Source of the DNA: Bacteroidota bacterium
GTDB taxonomy: Bacteria > Bacteroidota > Bacteroidia > NS11-12g > UBA9320
NCBI GenBank assembly: GCA_016124755.1
Contig: WGNA01000007.1
Span: forward strand, 62,001-126,000
Length of the DNA stretch: 64,000 bases
Direction: 5' to 3'
Shown here piece after piece: positions 19,818-28,823 of this stretch. Numbering within the stretch: position 1 is the first letter of the stretch; every line of letters starts with the position of its first letter. The position numbers were made by a program, and so were the translations under genes. The notes under the pieces were generated by a model. It worked only from the letters and a program-made list of their open reading frames with translations, was not told the origin of the DNA and made no database searches.

Positions 19818-20353
19818 TACTTTTTCTCTGCCTGTGCTTTTTCTAAAAGGTTGATCAGGTATTTTCTTGCTCTCGCATATTGCGAACGGGAAGTACTTTC
19901 ATTAATCCCAAGCATGTTTCCAATCTCCTTATGATTATATCCTTCAACCGCACAGAGTTGAAAGACGAGTTTATATCCTTCAGGCATTTGCCCGATTAAA
20001 TTCATAATTTCTTTAACCCCCATGGAACCGATAATGGTAGGTAGAGTTGATGGTTCATCCACATCCTCGATATCACCCGGTTCAAACTTCAGCGCTCTTT
20101 TATCGCGGCTTCGAAGTGCGGTGTTCACCATTATTCTTCGCATCCAGCCTTCAAAAGATCCTTCGCCACGGAAGTACGATATCTTGTCAAAGATTTTAAT
20201 AAAAGCATCCTGCAGAACATCTTCTGCTTCCTCTCTTGTATTGCTGTATCTGAGACAAACTGCGAACATCTTGTTTGCGTACTTATTATATAGCTTTCCC
20301 TGGCAGTCCCGGTCTTCGCGAATACAACCTTCTATCAGCTCCTCTTCGCTCAT
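19817..20353 (-). CDS. ECF-type RNA polymerase sigma factor (178 aa)
   Basis: A sigma-70 family, extracytoplasmic-function regulator. Region 2 is clear (ALRYSN-type segment AVCLRYSNTREEAEDVLQD, then FEGWMRRIMVNTALR), and region 4 shows the helix-turn-helix EGYNHKEIGNMLGINESTSRSQYARARKYL. There is a short linker between the two. ATG 20353 (MSEEELIEGC) matches the usual family start. A longer frame from TTG 20395 is possible, but it overlaps a near -7 box (TTGATTTG). The stop overlaps the start of the anti-sigma-like gene by one base. Downstream genes encode T9SS cargo, so the sigma factor may control surface-protein expression or envelope stress. Confidence 0.9.
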   Translation of the reverse strand: MSEEELIEGCIREDRDCQGKLYNKYANKMFAVCLRYSNTREEAEDVLQDAFIKIFDKISYFRGEGSFEGWMRRIMVNTALRSRDKRALKFEPGDIEDVDEPSTLPTIIGSMGVKEIMNLIGQMPEGYKLVFQLCAVEGYNHKEIGNMLGINESTSRSQYARARKYLINLLEKAQAEKK

Positions 20354-20535
20354 CGCGGGATCCTCTTCAGTTCTCTGTGGTTTTTGGGTTTTCAAATCAA
20401 TGACTCACGCAAATGACTAAGTGATGCACGTACCGGTTAAAATTGATGAATATTTTGAAAGTCAACTTTCAAAGTTTTGAATTTCAATCAGATGTATTCC
20501 AGAGATTTTTTGAATTTCCGGCTTTACGACTCCTA

Positions 20536-20543
20536 TATCTTTG
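20536..20543 (+). promoter_or_regulatory. -7 box (TATCTTTG) of the Ldh-family gene
   Basis: Exact TAnnTTTG match, 14 bases before ATG 20558. A TTTG at 20509-20512 could serve as the -33 element with a spacer of 23. It excludes the upstream in-frame ATG at 20477 as the start. Confidence 0.6.
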
Positions 20544-20557
20544 CACAAAAAAAGAAA

Positions 20558-21664
20558 ATGTCTGCAGTTTACCACGTCGTTTCTCCCGAAAAACTAAAAG
20601 AACTCACGATCGCTATCTTTTCTAAAATGGGATGTTCCGAAAGTGATGCCCATTTGGCGGCCGATGTTCTTATTTCTGCGGATATGCGCGGGATCGATTC
20701 TCATGGAGTTGCGCGACTCAGTGGTTACGTACGTTTGTGGAAGGCTGGTAGAATCAATGCTAAAGCCAGTCCCAAACTGATTTACGAAAACCCGACAACC
20801 GGAACCTTTGACGGCGACAGCGGACTCGGACTTACCAACGCGGCAAAAGCTATGGATATCGCTATCCAAAAAGCGGAACAATTCGGCAGCGGATGGATCG
20901 CCATTAAAAATTCGAATCATTTCGGAATCGCAGCATATCACGCTATGAAAGCTCTTCCGAAAAACATGATCGGAATGGCTCTCACCAATGCTTCTCCGTT
21001 GGTTTCCCCTACTTATTCTAAAGAACGGTTGCTCGGCACAAATCCGATTTGCTATGCCATTCCCGCCGGTGAAGAATCACCTGTGATTATCGATATGGCA
21101 ACCTCAGCCGCGGCCAACGGAAAATTAGAAATCGCTCAGCGAAAAGGAGAACTCATTCCGGAAGGTTGGTTACAGGATTCGCTTGGTAGAATCACCAACA
21201 AACCTGAAGATCTGAAAGGCGGTGGAAGTCTTCTCCCTTTAGGTAGTATTAAAGAAACCGGTAGTCATAAGGGGTATGCCCTCTCTGCTTTTGTTGATAT
21301 TTTTTCCGGGGTATTGTCCGGGGCGAATTATGGTCCGTGGGTTCCGCCATTTGTGAGTTTTCTTCCGCTTGCTCCGGATATGCCGGGTGAGGGAATCGGA
21401 CATTTTGTGGGAGCCATGCGTGTTGATGGATTCCGGCCATTAGAAGAATTTCAAAAAAATATGGATCAATGGATTCGTAGGTTCAAAGCCGCTGAAACCG
21501 TTCCCGGCCAACCCGAAGTAATTATCCCCGGGGAACCGGAAGCCCGACTGGAAAAAGAACGAGTGGTAACCGGCATCCCGTTGATTGATGCGGTGTATAA
21601 TGATCTCGAAAGCCTATGCACTGAATTTCAGATCACAATGCCAGACCTTTCTTTCCGTCACTGA
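20558..21664 (+). CDS. Ldh-family NAD(P)-dependent oxidoreductase (malate/L-lactate/ureidoglycolate dehydrogenase type), 368 aa
   Basis: Type 2 malate/lactate dehydrogenase family, unrelated to the Rossmann-fold enzymes. Family landmarks are DMRGIDSHGVARLSGYV (about residues 45-60), the catalytic-His segment NSNHFGIAAYHAM (about 125), GTNPICYAIPA (about 160) and KGYALSAFVDIFSG (about 240). The family reduces 2-oxoacids or oxidises 2-hydroxyacids with NAD(P)H; the substrate here cannot be read from sequence. Length fits the family (330-370). The gene is transcribed divergently from the sigma factor operon with 204 bases between starts, and is followed by the dipeptidyl peptidase after 87 bases. 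Confidence 0.88.
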   Translation: MSAVYHVVSPEKLKELTIAIFSKMGCSESDAHLAADVLISADMRGIDSHGVARLSGYVRLWKAGRINAKASPKLIYENPTTGTFDGDSGLGLTNAAKAMDIAIQKAEQFGSGWIAIKNSNHFGIAAYHAMKALPKNMIGMALTNASPLVSPTYSKERLLGTNPICYAIPAGEESPVIIDMATSAAANGKLEIAQRKGELIPEGWLQDSLGRITNKPEDLKGGGSLLPLGSIKETGSHKGYALSAFVDIFSGVLSGANYGPWVPPFVSFLPLAPDMPGEGIGHFVGAMRVDGFRPLEEFQKNMDQWIRRFKAAETVPGQPEVIIPGEPEARLEKERVVTGIPLIDAVYNDLESLCTEFQITMPDLSFRH

Positions 21665-21751
21665 TTCTTTTGATTTTATTCAAATCATTTTTTTGCTTTG
21701 CACGACATGTTGCCGGCGAACGCATTGCCTTTAACATGAAATTTTCAACTT

Positions 21752-23827
21752 ATGAAAAAGAGCATACAACTTTTATCCGCTTCCATCATTGCTGTAACCA
21801 TGGTGAGTTGCGCAAAAAAAACAGAGAAAAAACCACCGGTTGAAGAAAAACCGGTTGAAGAAGTTTTTGAAGTTAAACTGGATCGTTTCGCTGATCTCCA
21901 GATTTTGCGATATCAGGTTCCCGGTTTGGAAAACCTTTCAGCGAAACAAAAAGAATTAGTTTACTATTTGTCGCAGGCAGCCTTGAGTGGAAGGGATATT
22001 ATTTATGCTTCGAATTACAAACACAACATTCAAATCCGCCGAACGCTCGAACAGATTTACGAAAAATATTCAGGTGAACGTTCCGGTGCCGATTGGGACA
22101 ACTTTGTGGTTTATCTGAAACGCATCTGGTTCAGCAATGGAATTCATCATCATTATTCTGAGAAAAAAATAATGCCGGAATTCAGTCAGGAATATTTCAA
22201 GCAATTAATCGCGAATACAAAGGATGCAAACTGGCCGGTTCTGGAAGGAGAAACTCCCGAACAGATGATTTCGAAACTGACTCCGGTTCTGTTTGATCCG
22301 AAAATCGATGCTAAAAAAGTTAATAAAGACAAAGGAGTTGACAAGGTTAAAGCCTCAGCCAACAATTATTATGGTGACGGAATTTCAGAAAGCGAAGCAG
22401 AAGCCTTTTATAAAAAGCAAATGGTTGCCGGAGATTCCACTCCGGTTGAATTCGGACTCAATTCTAAGCTGGTTAAAGAAAACGGAAAACTTGTAGAACT
22501 CACGTATAAATCCGGTGGCCGGTACGGCGCTGCGATGGACAAGATGATTTTCTGGCTTGAGAAAGCGAAAGGCGTTGCAGAAAATGAAGCACAAGCCAAA
22601 CACCTCGGAATGCTCATCGAATATTTCAGAACCGGTGATCTTAAAAAGTGGGATGAAACCAACATCCAATGGGTTGCAACAACAGAAGGCGATATCGATT
22701 TTATTCTCGGCTTTATTGAAGTGTACGGAGATGCCATGAGTTATAAAGGTGCATTCGAAGGAGTTATTGAAATAAAAGACTTCGACGCATCAAAACGAAT
22801 GAAGGTGATGAGCGACAATGCTCAGTGGTTCGAAGACAACAGCCCGATTATGGCAGAACACAAAAAGAAAAATGTTGTAGGCGTAAGTTATAAAGTTGTG
22901 AATGCGGCGATGGAATCGGGCGACGCAGCACCAAGTACACCAATCGGAGTAAACCTGCCAAACTCAAACTGGATTCGCTCAACCCATGGTTCAAAATCCG
23001 TTAGTCTTGGCAACATCGTTCAATCATACAATGATGCAAGTGGAGAAGGTTCTATTGATGAATTTTATCTGCGCGAAGATTCCAGAGAACGAATTAAAAA
23101 GTACGGCAAGTTATCCGGCAAACTGCATACAGCAATGCACGAGGTAATCGGACATGCTTCCGGTAAAATCAATCCGGGCGTGGGTACTCCAAAAGAGACT
23201 TTAAAAAATTATTCGAATACACTTGAAGAAGCCCGCGCCGATCTGGTTGCCCTTTATTATATCTACGATCAGAAGCTGGTTGATCTGGGTCTGATGGAAA
23301 GTTTAGATGTTGGAAAAGCAGAATTCGATGGTTACATCATGAACGGAATGATGCTCCAACTTCGAAGACTTGAGCCGGGAGAAAACGTGGAAGAAGATCA
23401 CATGAGAAACCGACAACTCATTGCTCAGTGGTGTTACGCAAAAGGCAAAGACAAAAATGTAATTGAGAAAATTGAAGAGAACGGAAAAACCTATTTCGTT
23501 GTGAACGACTATGATGCTTTGCGAACTCTTTTCGGTGAATTACTTCGCGAAATCCAGCGTATTAAATCAGAAGGCGATTACAAGAGTGCAGAAAAATTGG
23601 TTGAGACTTATGGCGTAATTGCCGATCAGGACTTGATGAAACAAGTGAAAGAACGATACGAGAAATTTAACCTTGCTCCGTATTCCGGCTTCCTTCAACC
23701 GACACTCACTCCGGTAATGAACGACGGAGCGTTTACCGATCTCAAAGTTTCGTACGACTCCACTTTTGCTGAGCAAATGATGCGATACGCTAAAGACTAC
23801 AGCTTCCTCGGTAACGATGGAAATTAA
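21752..23827 (+). CDS. dipeptidyl peptidase III, lipoprotein (family M49), 691 aa
   Basis: Zinc metallopeptidase that removes dipeptides from the N-terminus of short peptides. The M49 zinc motif is present as HEVIGH (about residue 463), and the second glutamate motif appears as EEARAD (about 493). The N-terminus MKKSIQLLSASIIAVTMVSC is a lipoprotein signal with lipobox VSC, so the enzyme is probably anchored in the periplasm or outer membrane. That suits scavenging of imported peptides. A near -7 box (TTGCTTTG, 21693-21700) lies 51 bases upstream. Its stop overlaps the ATG of the small membrane protein that follows (TAATG), so the two are likely co-translated. Confidence 0.92.
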   Translation: MKKSIQLLSASIIAVTMVSCAKKTEKKPPVEEKPVEEVFEVKLDRFADLQILRYQVPGLENLSAKQKELVYYLSQAALSGRDIIYASNYKHNIQIRRTLEQIYEKYSGERSGADWDNFVVYLKRIWFSNGIHHHYSEKKIMPEFSQEYFKQLIANTKDANWPVLEGETPEQMISKLTPVLFDPKIDAKKVNKDKGVDKVKASANNYYGDGISESEAEAFYKKQMVAGDSTPVEFGLNSKLVKENGKLVELTYKSGGRYGAAMDKMIFWLEKAKGVAENEAQAKHLGMLIEYFRTGDLKKWDETNIQWVATTEGDIDFILGFIEVYGDAMSYKGAFEGVIEIKDFDASKRMKVMSDNAQWFEDNSPIMAEHKKKNVVGVSYKVVNAAMESGDAAPSTPIGVNLPNSNWIRSTHGSKSVSLGNIVQSYNDASGEGSIDEFYLREDSRERIKKYGKLSGKLHTAMHEVIGHASGKINPGVGTPKETLKNYSNTLEEARADLVALYYIYDQKLVDLGLMESLDVGKAEFDGYIMNGMMLQLRRLEPGENVEEDHMRNRQLIAQWCYAKGKDKNVIEKIEENGKTYFVVNDYDALRTLFGELLREIQRIKSEGDYKSAEKLVETYGVIADQDLMKQVKERYEKFNLAPYSGFLQPTLTPVMNDGAFTDLKVSYDSTFAEQMMRYAKDYSFLGNDGN

Positions 23828-23985
23828 TGAGCATGAATAATCCGGCATCCCAACGAAAAAAAATTATTGCTCTGCTAATCTTCGTTGGCATTCTCGGACT
23901 CACTTCCTGGTATTTGTTTAATCTGCTGGTGAAGCCAAGTCCGTATTATCCCAAAACAGAACAAACCACGGATGGCGGAGATTAA
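23827..23985 (+). CDS. small single-pass membrane protein (52 aa)
   Basis: Short gene starting inside the stop of the peptidase gene (TAATG, one-base overlap) and ending 14 bases inside the uracil-DNA glycosylase gene. A basic N-terminus (SQRKK) is followed by one hydrophobic segment (about residues 13-34, with LIFVGILGLTSWYLFNLL), then a short hydrophilic tail ending TTDGGD. The tight coupling at both ends supports real translation. I do not recognise a family. The topology would place the C-terminal tail in the periplasm. It may assist the neighbouring lipoprotein peptidase, but only position suggests this. Confidence 0.65.
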   Translation: MSMNNPASQRKKIIALLIFVGILGLTSWYLFNLLVKPSPYYPKTEQTTDGGD

Positions 23986-24673
23986 ACTCGAACCATCCTG
24001 GTTAAAAGAATTACACGACGAGTTCGGCAAAGCCTATTTTGCCGAACTCAGTCATTTTATAAAGTCTGAGAAACAACAAGGGAAAAAACTCTATCCGCCC
24101 GGAAATCTCATTTTCGCTGCACTCGACAATTGTCCGATCGACAAGGTTAAAGTGGTAATTATTGGTCAGGATCCGTATCACGGTTATCAGCAGGCAAACG
24201 GTCTCTGTTTTTCGGTAACCGATGGAATTCCCAAGCCGCCTTCTTTGATTAATATTTTCCAAGAGCTTAAAAAAGATGTTGGAATCGAAATTCCGGAAAC
24301 CGGTGATTTATTACCGTGGGCTAAACAAGGCGTGCTGCTACTTAATGCAACGTTAACCGTGGAAGCGAACAAAGCCGGATCACATCAGAATAAAGGCTGG
24401 GAGATTTTTACCGACAGAATTATTGAAGTGTTGAATGCCCAAAAAGAACATCTGGTATTTATGCTTTGGGGCGGATATGCAAAAAAGAAAGGAAGTCGCA
24501 TTGACCGTTCAAAACATCTGGTTTTGGAATCGGGTCACCCGAGTCCTTTAAGTGCCAATAAAGGTCACTGGTTTGGAAACCGGCATTTTTCGAAATGCAA
24601 TTCCTATTTAGTTCAAAATGGAATCGAACCGGTTAAATGGGATCTCAATACTCGCTTATCGACATCATTATAA
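23972..24673 (+). CDS. ung: uracil-DNA glycosylase, family 1 (233 aa)
   Basis: Removes uracil from DNA as the first step of base excision repair in the cytoplasm. The water-activating motif GQDPYHG is at about residues 68-74, the uracil-binding FSVTDG and PPSL segments follow, and the DNA-intercalating loop HPSPLS is near residue 190. Length matches the family (220-230). The start ATG 23972 lies within the end of the small membrane protein gene. The 3' end overlaps the convergent haloperoxidase-like gene by 6 bases with no terminator between them. Confidence 0.95.
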   Translation: MAEIKLEPSWLKELHDEFGKAYFAELSHFIKSEKQQGKKLYPPGNLIFAALDNCPIDKVKVVIIGQDPYHGYQQANGLCFSVTDGIPKPPSLINIFQELKKDVGIEIPETGDLLPWAKQGVLLLNATLTVEANKAGSHQNKGWEIFTDRIIEVLNAQKEHLVFMLWGGYAKKKGSRIDRSKHLVLESGHPSPLSANKGHWFGNRHFSKCNSYLVQNGIEPVKWDLNTRLSTSL

Positions 24674-27184
24674 TTTCATAAAGCGAACCGACCAGCTCTC
24701 GCCTGAATCGTTAGTCATTGTAATAAAGTACAAACCTGACGTAAGCGGGCGAACATCGATATCTAAAAATCCGGCTTTCACTAATGCATCGTAATTGAGC
24801 AATTCAATTCCCTGTGCGTCCGAAATTTTAACGGTTACCTCCGCCACCTTCTCCTTAAATGTATGCAGAATATCATCCTCAACAGGATTTGGCCAAACGA
24901 TCAGATTATCTGTAGCATCAAATCCGCTGCAATCTTCATCAATGTGATTGTCGTAGATTTCTTTTTTCCCCGGAAATACATTCGCATTCGAATCATCACA
25001 GTCACCCGAAACAGAGGAAAAACCTTTGGGAATACTGGTTAAACACGTGCTGATGCTGTCGGTTAATGAACCAAAACCATCGTGATCCCGATCCGAATAA
25101 TAGGTGTAAAACGGGATGTGATTGTCGATAATGCCGTCGCAGTCGTTGTCTTTATTGTCGCAAAGTTCGGGAGCGCCTTTATACACTGTGGGGTCGTGAT
25201 CATCGCAGTCGATGTTGCTCAGAACACCGTCGTTGTCGTCGTCTTTATAAAATAATTTCTCAGCAAAAGTCACCACTTCGGTACCGATCTTTTTGCCCAT
25301 TCTTCTGCCCGGGATATCGTCGATCGGAGGATGAATGCCTCCCCAAATTCTGGACAAGGCGCTCTGTGTTGCCGCATCGCGATACGTTGCCCATTGAAGA
25401 TGAAAATCAACCGAGGGGCCTTCTTCAAAAACCAGAAACTCATTTTTTGCAATCGGAAATTCCCCGAGTCCTCCCGGAAAATAGGGATCACCGGTAAGGT
25501 TTTCCAACACCATCGCTCCGGCCATTGAATAGGTTGAATGGCCCGAGACATATCCGGCAAATGGAGGTGTTACGAAAGTAGGTCGCTGATACGGCCACCA
25601 GTCTTCTGCCAGAATCCATCCGACTCCGGCTTCATCCACTTTCGGATCTTTAATAAAGTCGTGGCCTTTCCATGTGTACAATTTGATTTTATACAAATTG
25701 ATATTTCCGGCACCGGCTAACGTATCTCCGGGCATTACCAATTCAATTTGCCCCGGAATGAGTTGAATGCCGCTCACATTATAATTGGGCAACGAAGGAT
25801 TGCTGCTTTGTCCGAGATGTGCGAGATAGCGGATGGCAGAAATCGGGCGGATCAAATCGTAATAACCTTTAACACCCCAGGCAGAAATCGCCACATCGTG
25901 CATCGCCCCTCCCATCATTAAATAACTTTTAACATCCCATTCCAATGCATTTTTAACATCGAACTCTCCTCTGAATTTCCGAACTAAAGTAGGTCGTGTA
26001 TTTACGTAGTTGAGAATGGTAAACCAATGCCCGGGAGGTGTTTCAGAGTCGGGACCATCTGCCCAGAACTCGGCCAGAGCTCGGGTAAAGTCACCACGCG
26101 GAACAATGTTTTTAGCGTAAGGCTGACCGGTTTTCGGATTAACGGAATAACCGTTTCCGAAATAATTCATGGAATCAAGATCGTAGAATTTCACAAAGCC
26201 GGGATAGTTGGCAGGCAATGTATCCGGACAAGAAATTGCGCCGGGAGAAATATCCCACATCACACCATCATGCGGATCCAACTGACCGCCAAATCTCGCT
26301 ACCAGACAAAATGCCCATTTGAAAAATTCGGAACTGTCGGTTGTAACATTCGGTTTAAAATGAGGAGGTGCACCGGGATCATTATACACCCACCAGGTAT
26401 GCCCGTCGCGATTGTATTTGTGTAAATCCTTTGAAGACAAGGAGAACGGGACAACCTCTCCCCATTCAGGTCCGAGAAATTCAGGGATAGAACCCGAAAT
26501 AACATTTCCGCTCTGATCAACAAAAACCGAAAGACCGAGTTGTTGCCAGCGATTCGGATCTACCAAAGTTGGTGTTTTAATTACCTCCGGGTAAAATGGT
26601 TCATTGATGGGTTCATAATATCTATTCTTATAAACGTTCTGTTCGTTTGAACCGTCGGTCAACCCGAAATTTATGTATTCCTGAGCGATGTAATTTCCGA
26701 CGGCGAATGCATTTCCGGTTGAATAATCCGTCGAGGTTAATACCGTATCATAACCATACTTAGCCATCAGATCGTTGATGATTTTTCGGGTCGAATCCCA
26801 ATCAGGTGATTTGGCAAAGCGATGTTTTATAAGTCTGTAAATTGCGTAACTAATGGCTTCTTCCCTCGCTTTTTCCACATCGGAAGGTGTTGGAATTCCA
26901 GTGAAGCTACTGGTATAGGTTCCCACTTTTTTGCCGATCAGAAAAGTGGATGCAACGGTGTCGTAAACAGCCCAGGCATCGTACATAGCCGCCGAAGTAT
27001 GAAAGAGATTTCGGGCATGAACATTCGGGCGGGCAAAATCATTCCGGATGGAAGCCAATACGGCAAGATTCCATTCCATTGCAACACTGGTTTGTGCAAT
27101 GAGAGCCGAAGGAAGAGAAGTAAAAAACAATAAAGAAAAAAGAAAGATCCGAAGATTCCGGAATCGTGTGGCTTTAGAAATCAT
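24668..27184 (-). CDS. secreted vanadium-haloperoxidase/PAP2-type enzyme with MopE-like and T9SS type A domains (838 aa)
   Basis: The signal peptide (residues 1-31, ending ALIAQ) is followed by a large all-alpha PAP2/vanadium haloperoxidase domain. The full phosphate/vanadate signature is present in order: KGYYDLIRP (K-x6-RP), YVSGHS (about residue 548) and [12 protein letters not shown] (SR-x5-H-x3-D, about 611). Then come Asp- and Cys-rich repeats of the MopE/thrombospondin-3 type ([15 protein letters not shown] and DNKDNDCDG, about 648-750), which probably bind metal, and a type A T9SS sorting domain (VWPNPVEDD to the end). It could be a haloperoxidase or a phosphatase; the motifs do not decide. 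The start is ATG 27184 because the -7 box at 27188-27195 overlaps the alternative TTG 27190. Confidence 0.85.
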   Translation of the reverse strand: MISKATRFRNLRIFLFSLLFFTSLPSALIAQTSVAMEWNLAVLASIRNDFARPNVHARNLFHTSAAMYDAWAVYDTVASTFLIGKKVGTYTSSFTGIPTPSDVEKAREEAISYAIYRLIKHRFAKSPDWDSTRKIINDLMAKYGYDTVLTSTDYSTGNAFAVGNYIAQEYINFGLTDGSNEQNVYKNRYYEPINEPFYPEVIKTPTLVDPNRWQQLGLSVFVDQSGNVISGSIPEFLGPEWGEVVPFSLSSKDLHKYNRDGHTWWVYNDPGAPPHFKPNVTTDSSEFFKWAFCLVARFGGQLDPHDGVMWDISPGAISCPDTLPANYPGFVKFYDLDSMNYFGNGYSVNPKTGQPYAKNIVPRGDFTRALAEFWADGPDSETPPGHWFTILNYVNTRPTLVRKFRGEFDVKNALEWDVKSYLMMGGAMHDVAISAWGVKGYYDLIRPISAIRYLAHLGQSSNPSLPNYNVSGIQLIPGQIELVMPGDTLAGAGNINLYKIKLYTWKGHDFIKDPKVDEAGVGWILAEDWWPYQRPTFVTPPFAGYVSGHSTYSMAGAMVLENLTGDPYFPGGLGEFPIAKNEFLVFEEGPSVDFHLQWATYRDAATQSALSRIWGGIHPPIDDIPGRRMGKKIGTEVVTFAEKLFYKDDDNDGVLSNIDCDDHDPTVYKGAPELCDNKDNDCDGIIDNHIPFYTYYSDRDHDGFGSLTDSISTCLTSIPKGFSSVSGDCDDSNANVFPGKKEIYDNHIDEDCSGFDATDNLIVWPNPVEDDILHTFKEKVAEVTVKISDAQGIELLNYDALVKAGFLDIDVRPLTSGLYFITMTNDSGESWSVRFMKL

Positions 27185-27187
27185 ACT

Positions 27188-27195
27188 CAAAATTA
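27188..27195 (-). promoter_or_regulatory. -7 box (TAATTTTG) of the haloperoxidase-like gene
   Basis: Exact TAnnTTTG on the minus strand, ending 3 bases before ATG 27184. The transcript would be leaderless or nearly so. Confidence 0.6.
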
Positions 27196-27284
27196 ATCGG
27201 AGACCAACAGTAGTTCTGAATCAAATGTTAACATCTGACCGCTTTCAACCACACATTTCAAATTCCGTTATCAGTTGGTTGCAG

Positions 27285-27292
27285 TAGATTTG
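27285..27292 (+). promoter_or_regulatory. -7 box (TAGATTTG) of ftsE
   Basis: Exact TAnnTTTG ending 4 bases before ATG 27297, so a leaderless transcript is likely. No convincing -33 TTG at the usual distance. Confidence 0.55.
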
Positions 27293-27296
27293 CCTC

Positions 27297-27983
27297 ATGT
27301 CGAACCAACCGGTAATTTCCATTCAGAACGCTTTTATTTTTCAAAGCAACGCCTCATTAGTATTGCACGACATCAGTCTTTCCATTCAAAAAAGTGAATT
27401 CGCTTATTTGATTGGTAAAACCGGTTCCGGGAAATCATCTCTTCTGAAAACTCTGTATGGCGAGTTGCCGTTGCGCGAGGGAGAAGGTTCTGTTGCCGGT
27501 ATGAATCTTCGGGAACTCAACCGAAAATCAATTCCCCAGCTCCGACGAAAAATCGGAATTGTATTTCAGGATTTTCAGTTGCTCAGCGACCGGTCGGTTT
27601 TAGACAATCTTCTTTTTGTTTTAAAAGCAACCGACTGGAAAGACAAAACTAAAATGGATAAGCGAGCTAAAGAGGTTTTGGAATTAGTGGGTCTGGGTTC
27701 TAAAGATTACAAGTATCCGCATGAACTTTCCGGAGGAGAACAGCAAAGGGTTGTGGTTGCGCGGGCACTTCTCAATTCTCCGGAAGTGATACTCGCCGAC
27801 GAGCCGACAGGTAACCTCGACCCGGATGTTTCGGATGACATTATGCATTTGCTTCACGACATCTGCGATAAAGGAACTGCTATTCTGATGGCCACGCACG
27901 ACTATCGAATCATCAACAAATTTCCGGGAACGATTTTTCAATGTGCCGAGCAAACGATTTCGAGGAAAGAGGCGATTATTTGA
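27297..27983 (+). CDS. ftsE: FtsE-like cell-division ABC transporter ATPase (228 aa)
   Basis: ABC ATPase. Walker A is GKTGSGKSS (about residues 40-48), the Q-loop is IVFQDFQLL, the signature is LSGGEQQRVVVARALL (about 142-157) and Walker B is VILADEPTGNLDP. The MATHDY switch histidine follows. The sequence pattern (FAYLIGKTGSGKSSLLKTLYG, DRSVLDNLLFVLKAT) fits the Bacteroidota FtsE group, which works with FtsX to control peptidoglycan hydrolases at the septum. No ftsX lies next to it; the only FtsX-family permease in the window is at 31182-32402, and it looks more like LolC/E. An unrelated LolD-type role remains possible. Confidence 0.85.
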   Translation: MSNQPVISIQNAFIFQSNASLVLHDISLSIQKSEFAYLIGKTGSGKSSLLKTLYGELPLREGEGSVAGMNLRELNRKSIPQLRRKIGIVFQDFQLLSDRSVLDNLLFVLKATDWKDKTKMDKRAKEVLELVGLGSKDYKYPHELSGGEQQRVVVARALLNSPEVILADEPTGNLDPDVSDDIMHLLHDICDKGTAILMATHDYRIINKFPGTIFQCAEQTISRKEAII

Positions 27984-28103
27984 ATTGTTAAAGGCCTAGT
28001 TTTATTGAATTTTATTTCTAATTAATAATCATTTCAACCCTTTGTATTTAGTAACAATTAAGTACTTAATGTTGGTTTGAAATTCCACACCGTTGAGAAT
28101 AAA

Positions 28104-28309
28104 TTCCGATCTTTCGACTGGGGAGGGGTGGCTTTAGCCCGGCAGGTTTTCGCTGTAACTTAATTCATACAATTTATCTCAAAATTGAGAATATGATACC
28201 CGAGTTTCTCTGGAATAAATTTCCAATTCCAACTCTCCGCGTTCTCAAAATACAAACCGCACCAACATTTCTAAATGTAATTAATCTGCGCTCTCTGCGT
28301 GAAAAATTA
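28104..28309. repeat. intergenic repeat, copy 1 (206 bp)
   Basis: First of two long direct copies. It begins TTCCGATCTTTCGACTGGGG and ends in CTCTCTGCGTGAAA. Inside are a hairpin-forming core GGCTTTAGCC and the inverted repeat ACATTTCTAAATGT. Compared with copy 2 it lacks an 11-base insert near the middle. It lies between ftsE and the convergent methyltransferase gene. Confidence 0.9.
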
Positions 28310-28350
28310 AACGCTTAATTAAATCAATTCCAGATTTGTTAATCAAACAT

Positions 28351-28567
28351 TTCCGATCTTTCGACTGGGGAGGGGTGGCTATAGCCCGGCAGGTTTTCGC
28401 TGTAACTTAATTCATACAATTTATCTCAAAATTGAGAATATGATACCCGAGTTTCTCTGGAATAAATAAGCGTCGTTTTTCCAATTCCAACTCTCCGCGT
28501 TCTCAAAATACAAACCGCACCAACATTTCTAAATGTAATTAAACTGCGCTCTCTGCGTGAAACATTG
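28351..28567. repeat. intergenic repeat, copy 2 (217 bp)
   Basis: Nearly identical to copy 1 apart from an 11-base insertion (AAGCGTCGTTT, about 28468-28478) and a few substitutions. Its core is the perfect palindrome GGCTATAGCC, where copy 1 has GGCTTTAGCC. Copies 1 and 2 start 247 bases apart. Confidence 0.9.
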
Positions 28568-28649
28568 ATTCATTTTTAAGTTCGGCAATTGCACCTAAAA
28601 ATTAAGTGTTTAAAACACTACGGTTTTTTGCATAGCCCGTTAATGAACT

Positions 28650-28695
28650 CGATCTTTCGACTGGGGAGGGGCGGCTATAGCCCGGCAGGTTTTCG
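28650..28695. repeat. intergenic repeat core, copy 3 (46 bp, truncated)
   Basis: Only the first 46 bases of the repeat are present (CGATCTTTCGACTGGGG to CAGGTTTTCG), again with the palindrome GGCTATAGCC. The change GGGGTGG to GGGGCGG is the only other difference in the core. That the core survives alone suggests it is the conserved functional or mobile unit. No coding sequence is evident in the whole stretch 27984-28823. Confidence 0.85.
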
Positions 28696-28823
28696 TATGC
28701 TCGTTTTGAGTCCGAACAATTCAGATTCATACTTATAAAATCTGATATAGTATCATTCCAACCGAAAAACCTCCTTATTGAAACTAAAAAAATACTATTG
28801 ATAAAAATTAGAAATAAAAACCC

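Noticed and set aside
28605-28619. Palindrome AGTGTTTAAAACACT as a terminator
   Set aside because: The stem is AT-rich, has a one-base centre and lacks an adjacent T tract.
28104-28695. CRISPR array
   Set aside because: Only three copies, two of about 210 bases, no regular spacers and no cas genes.
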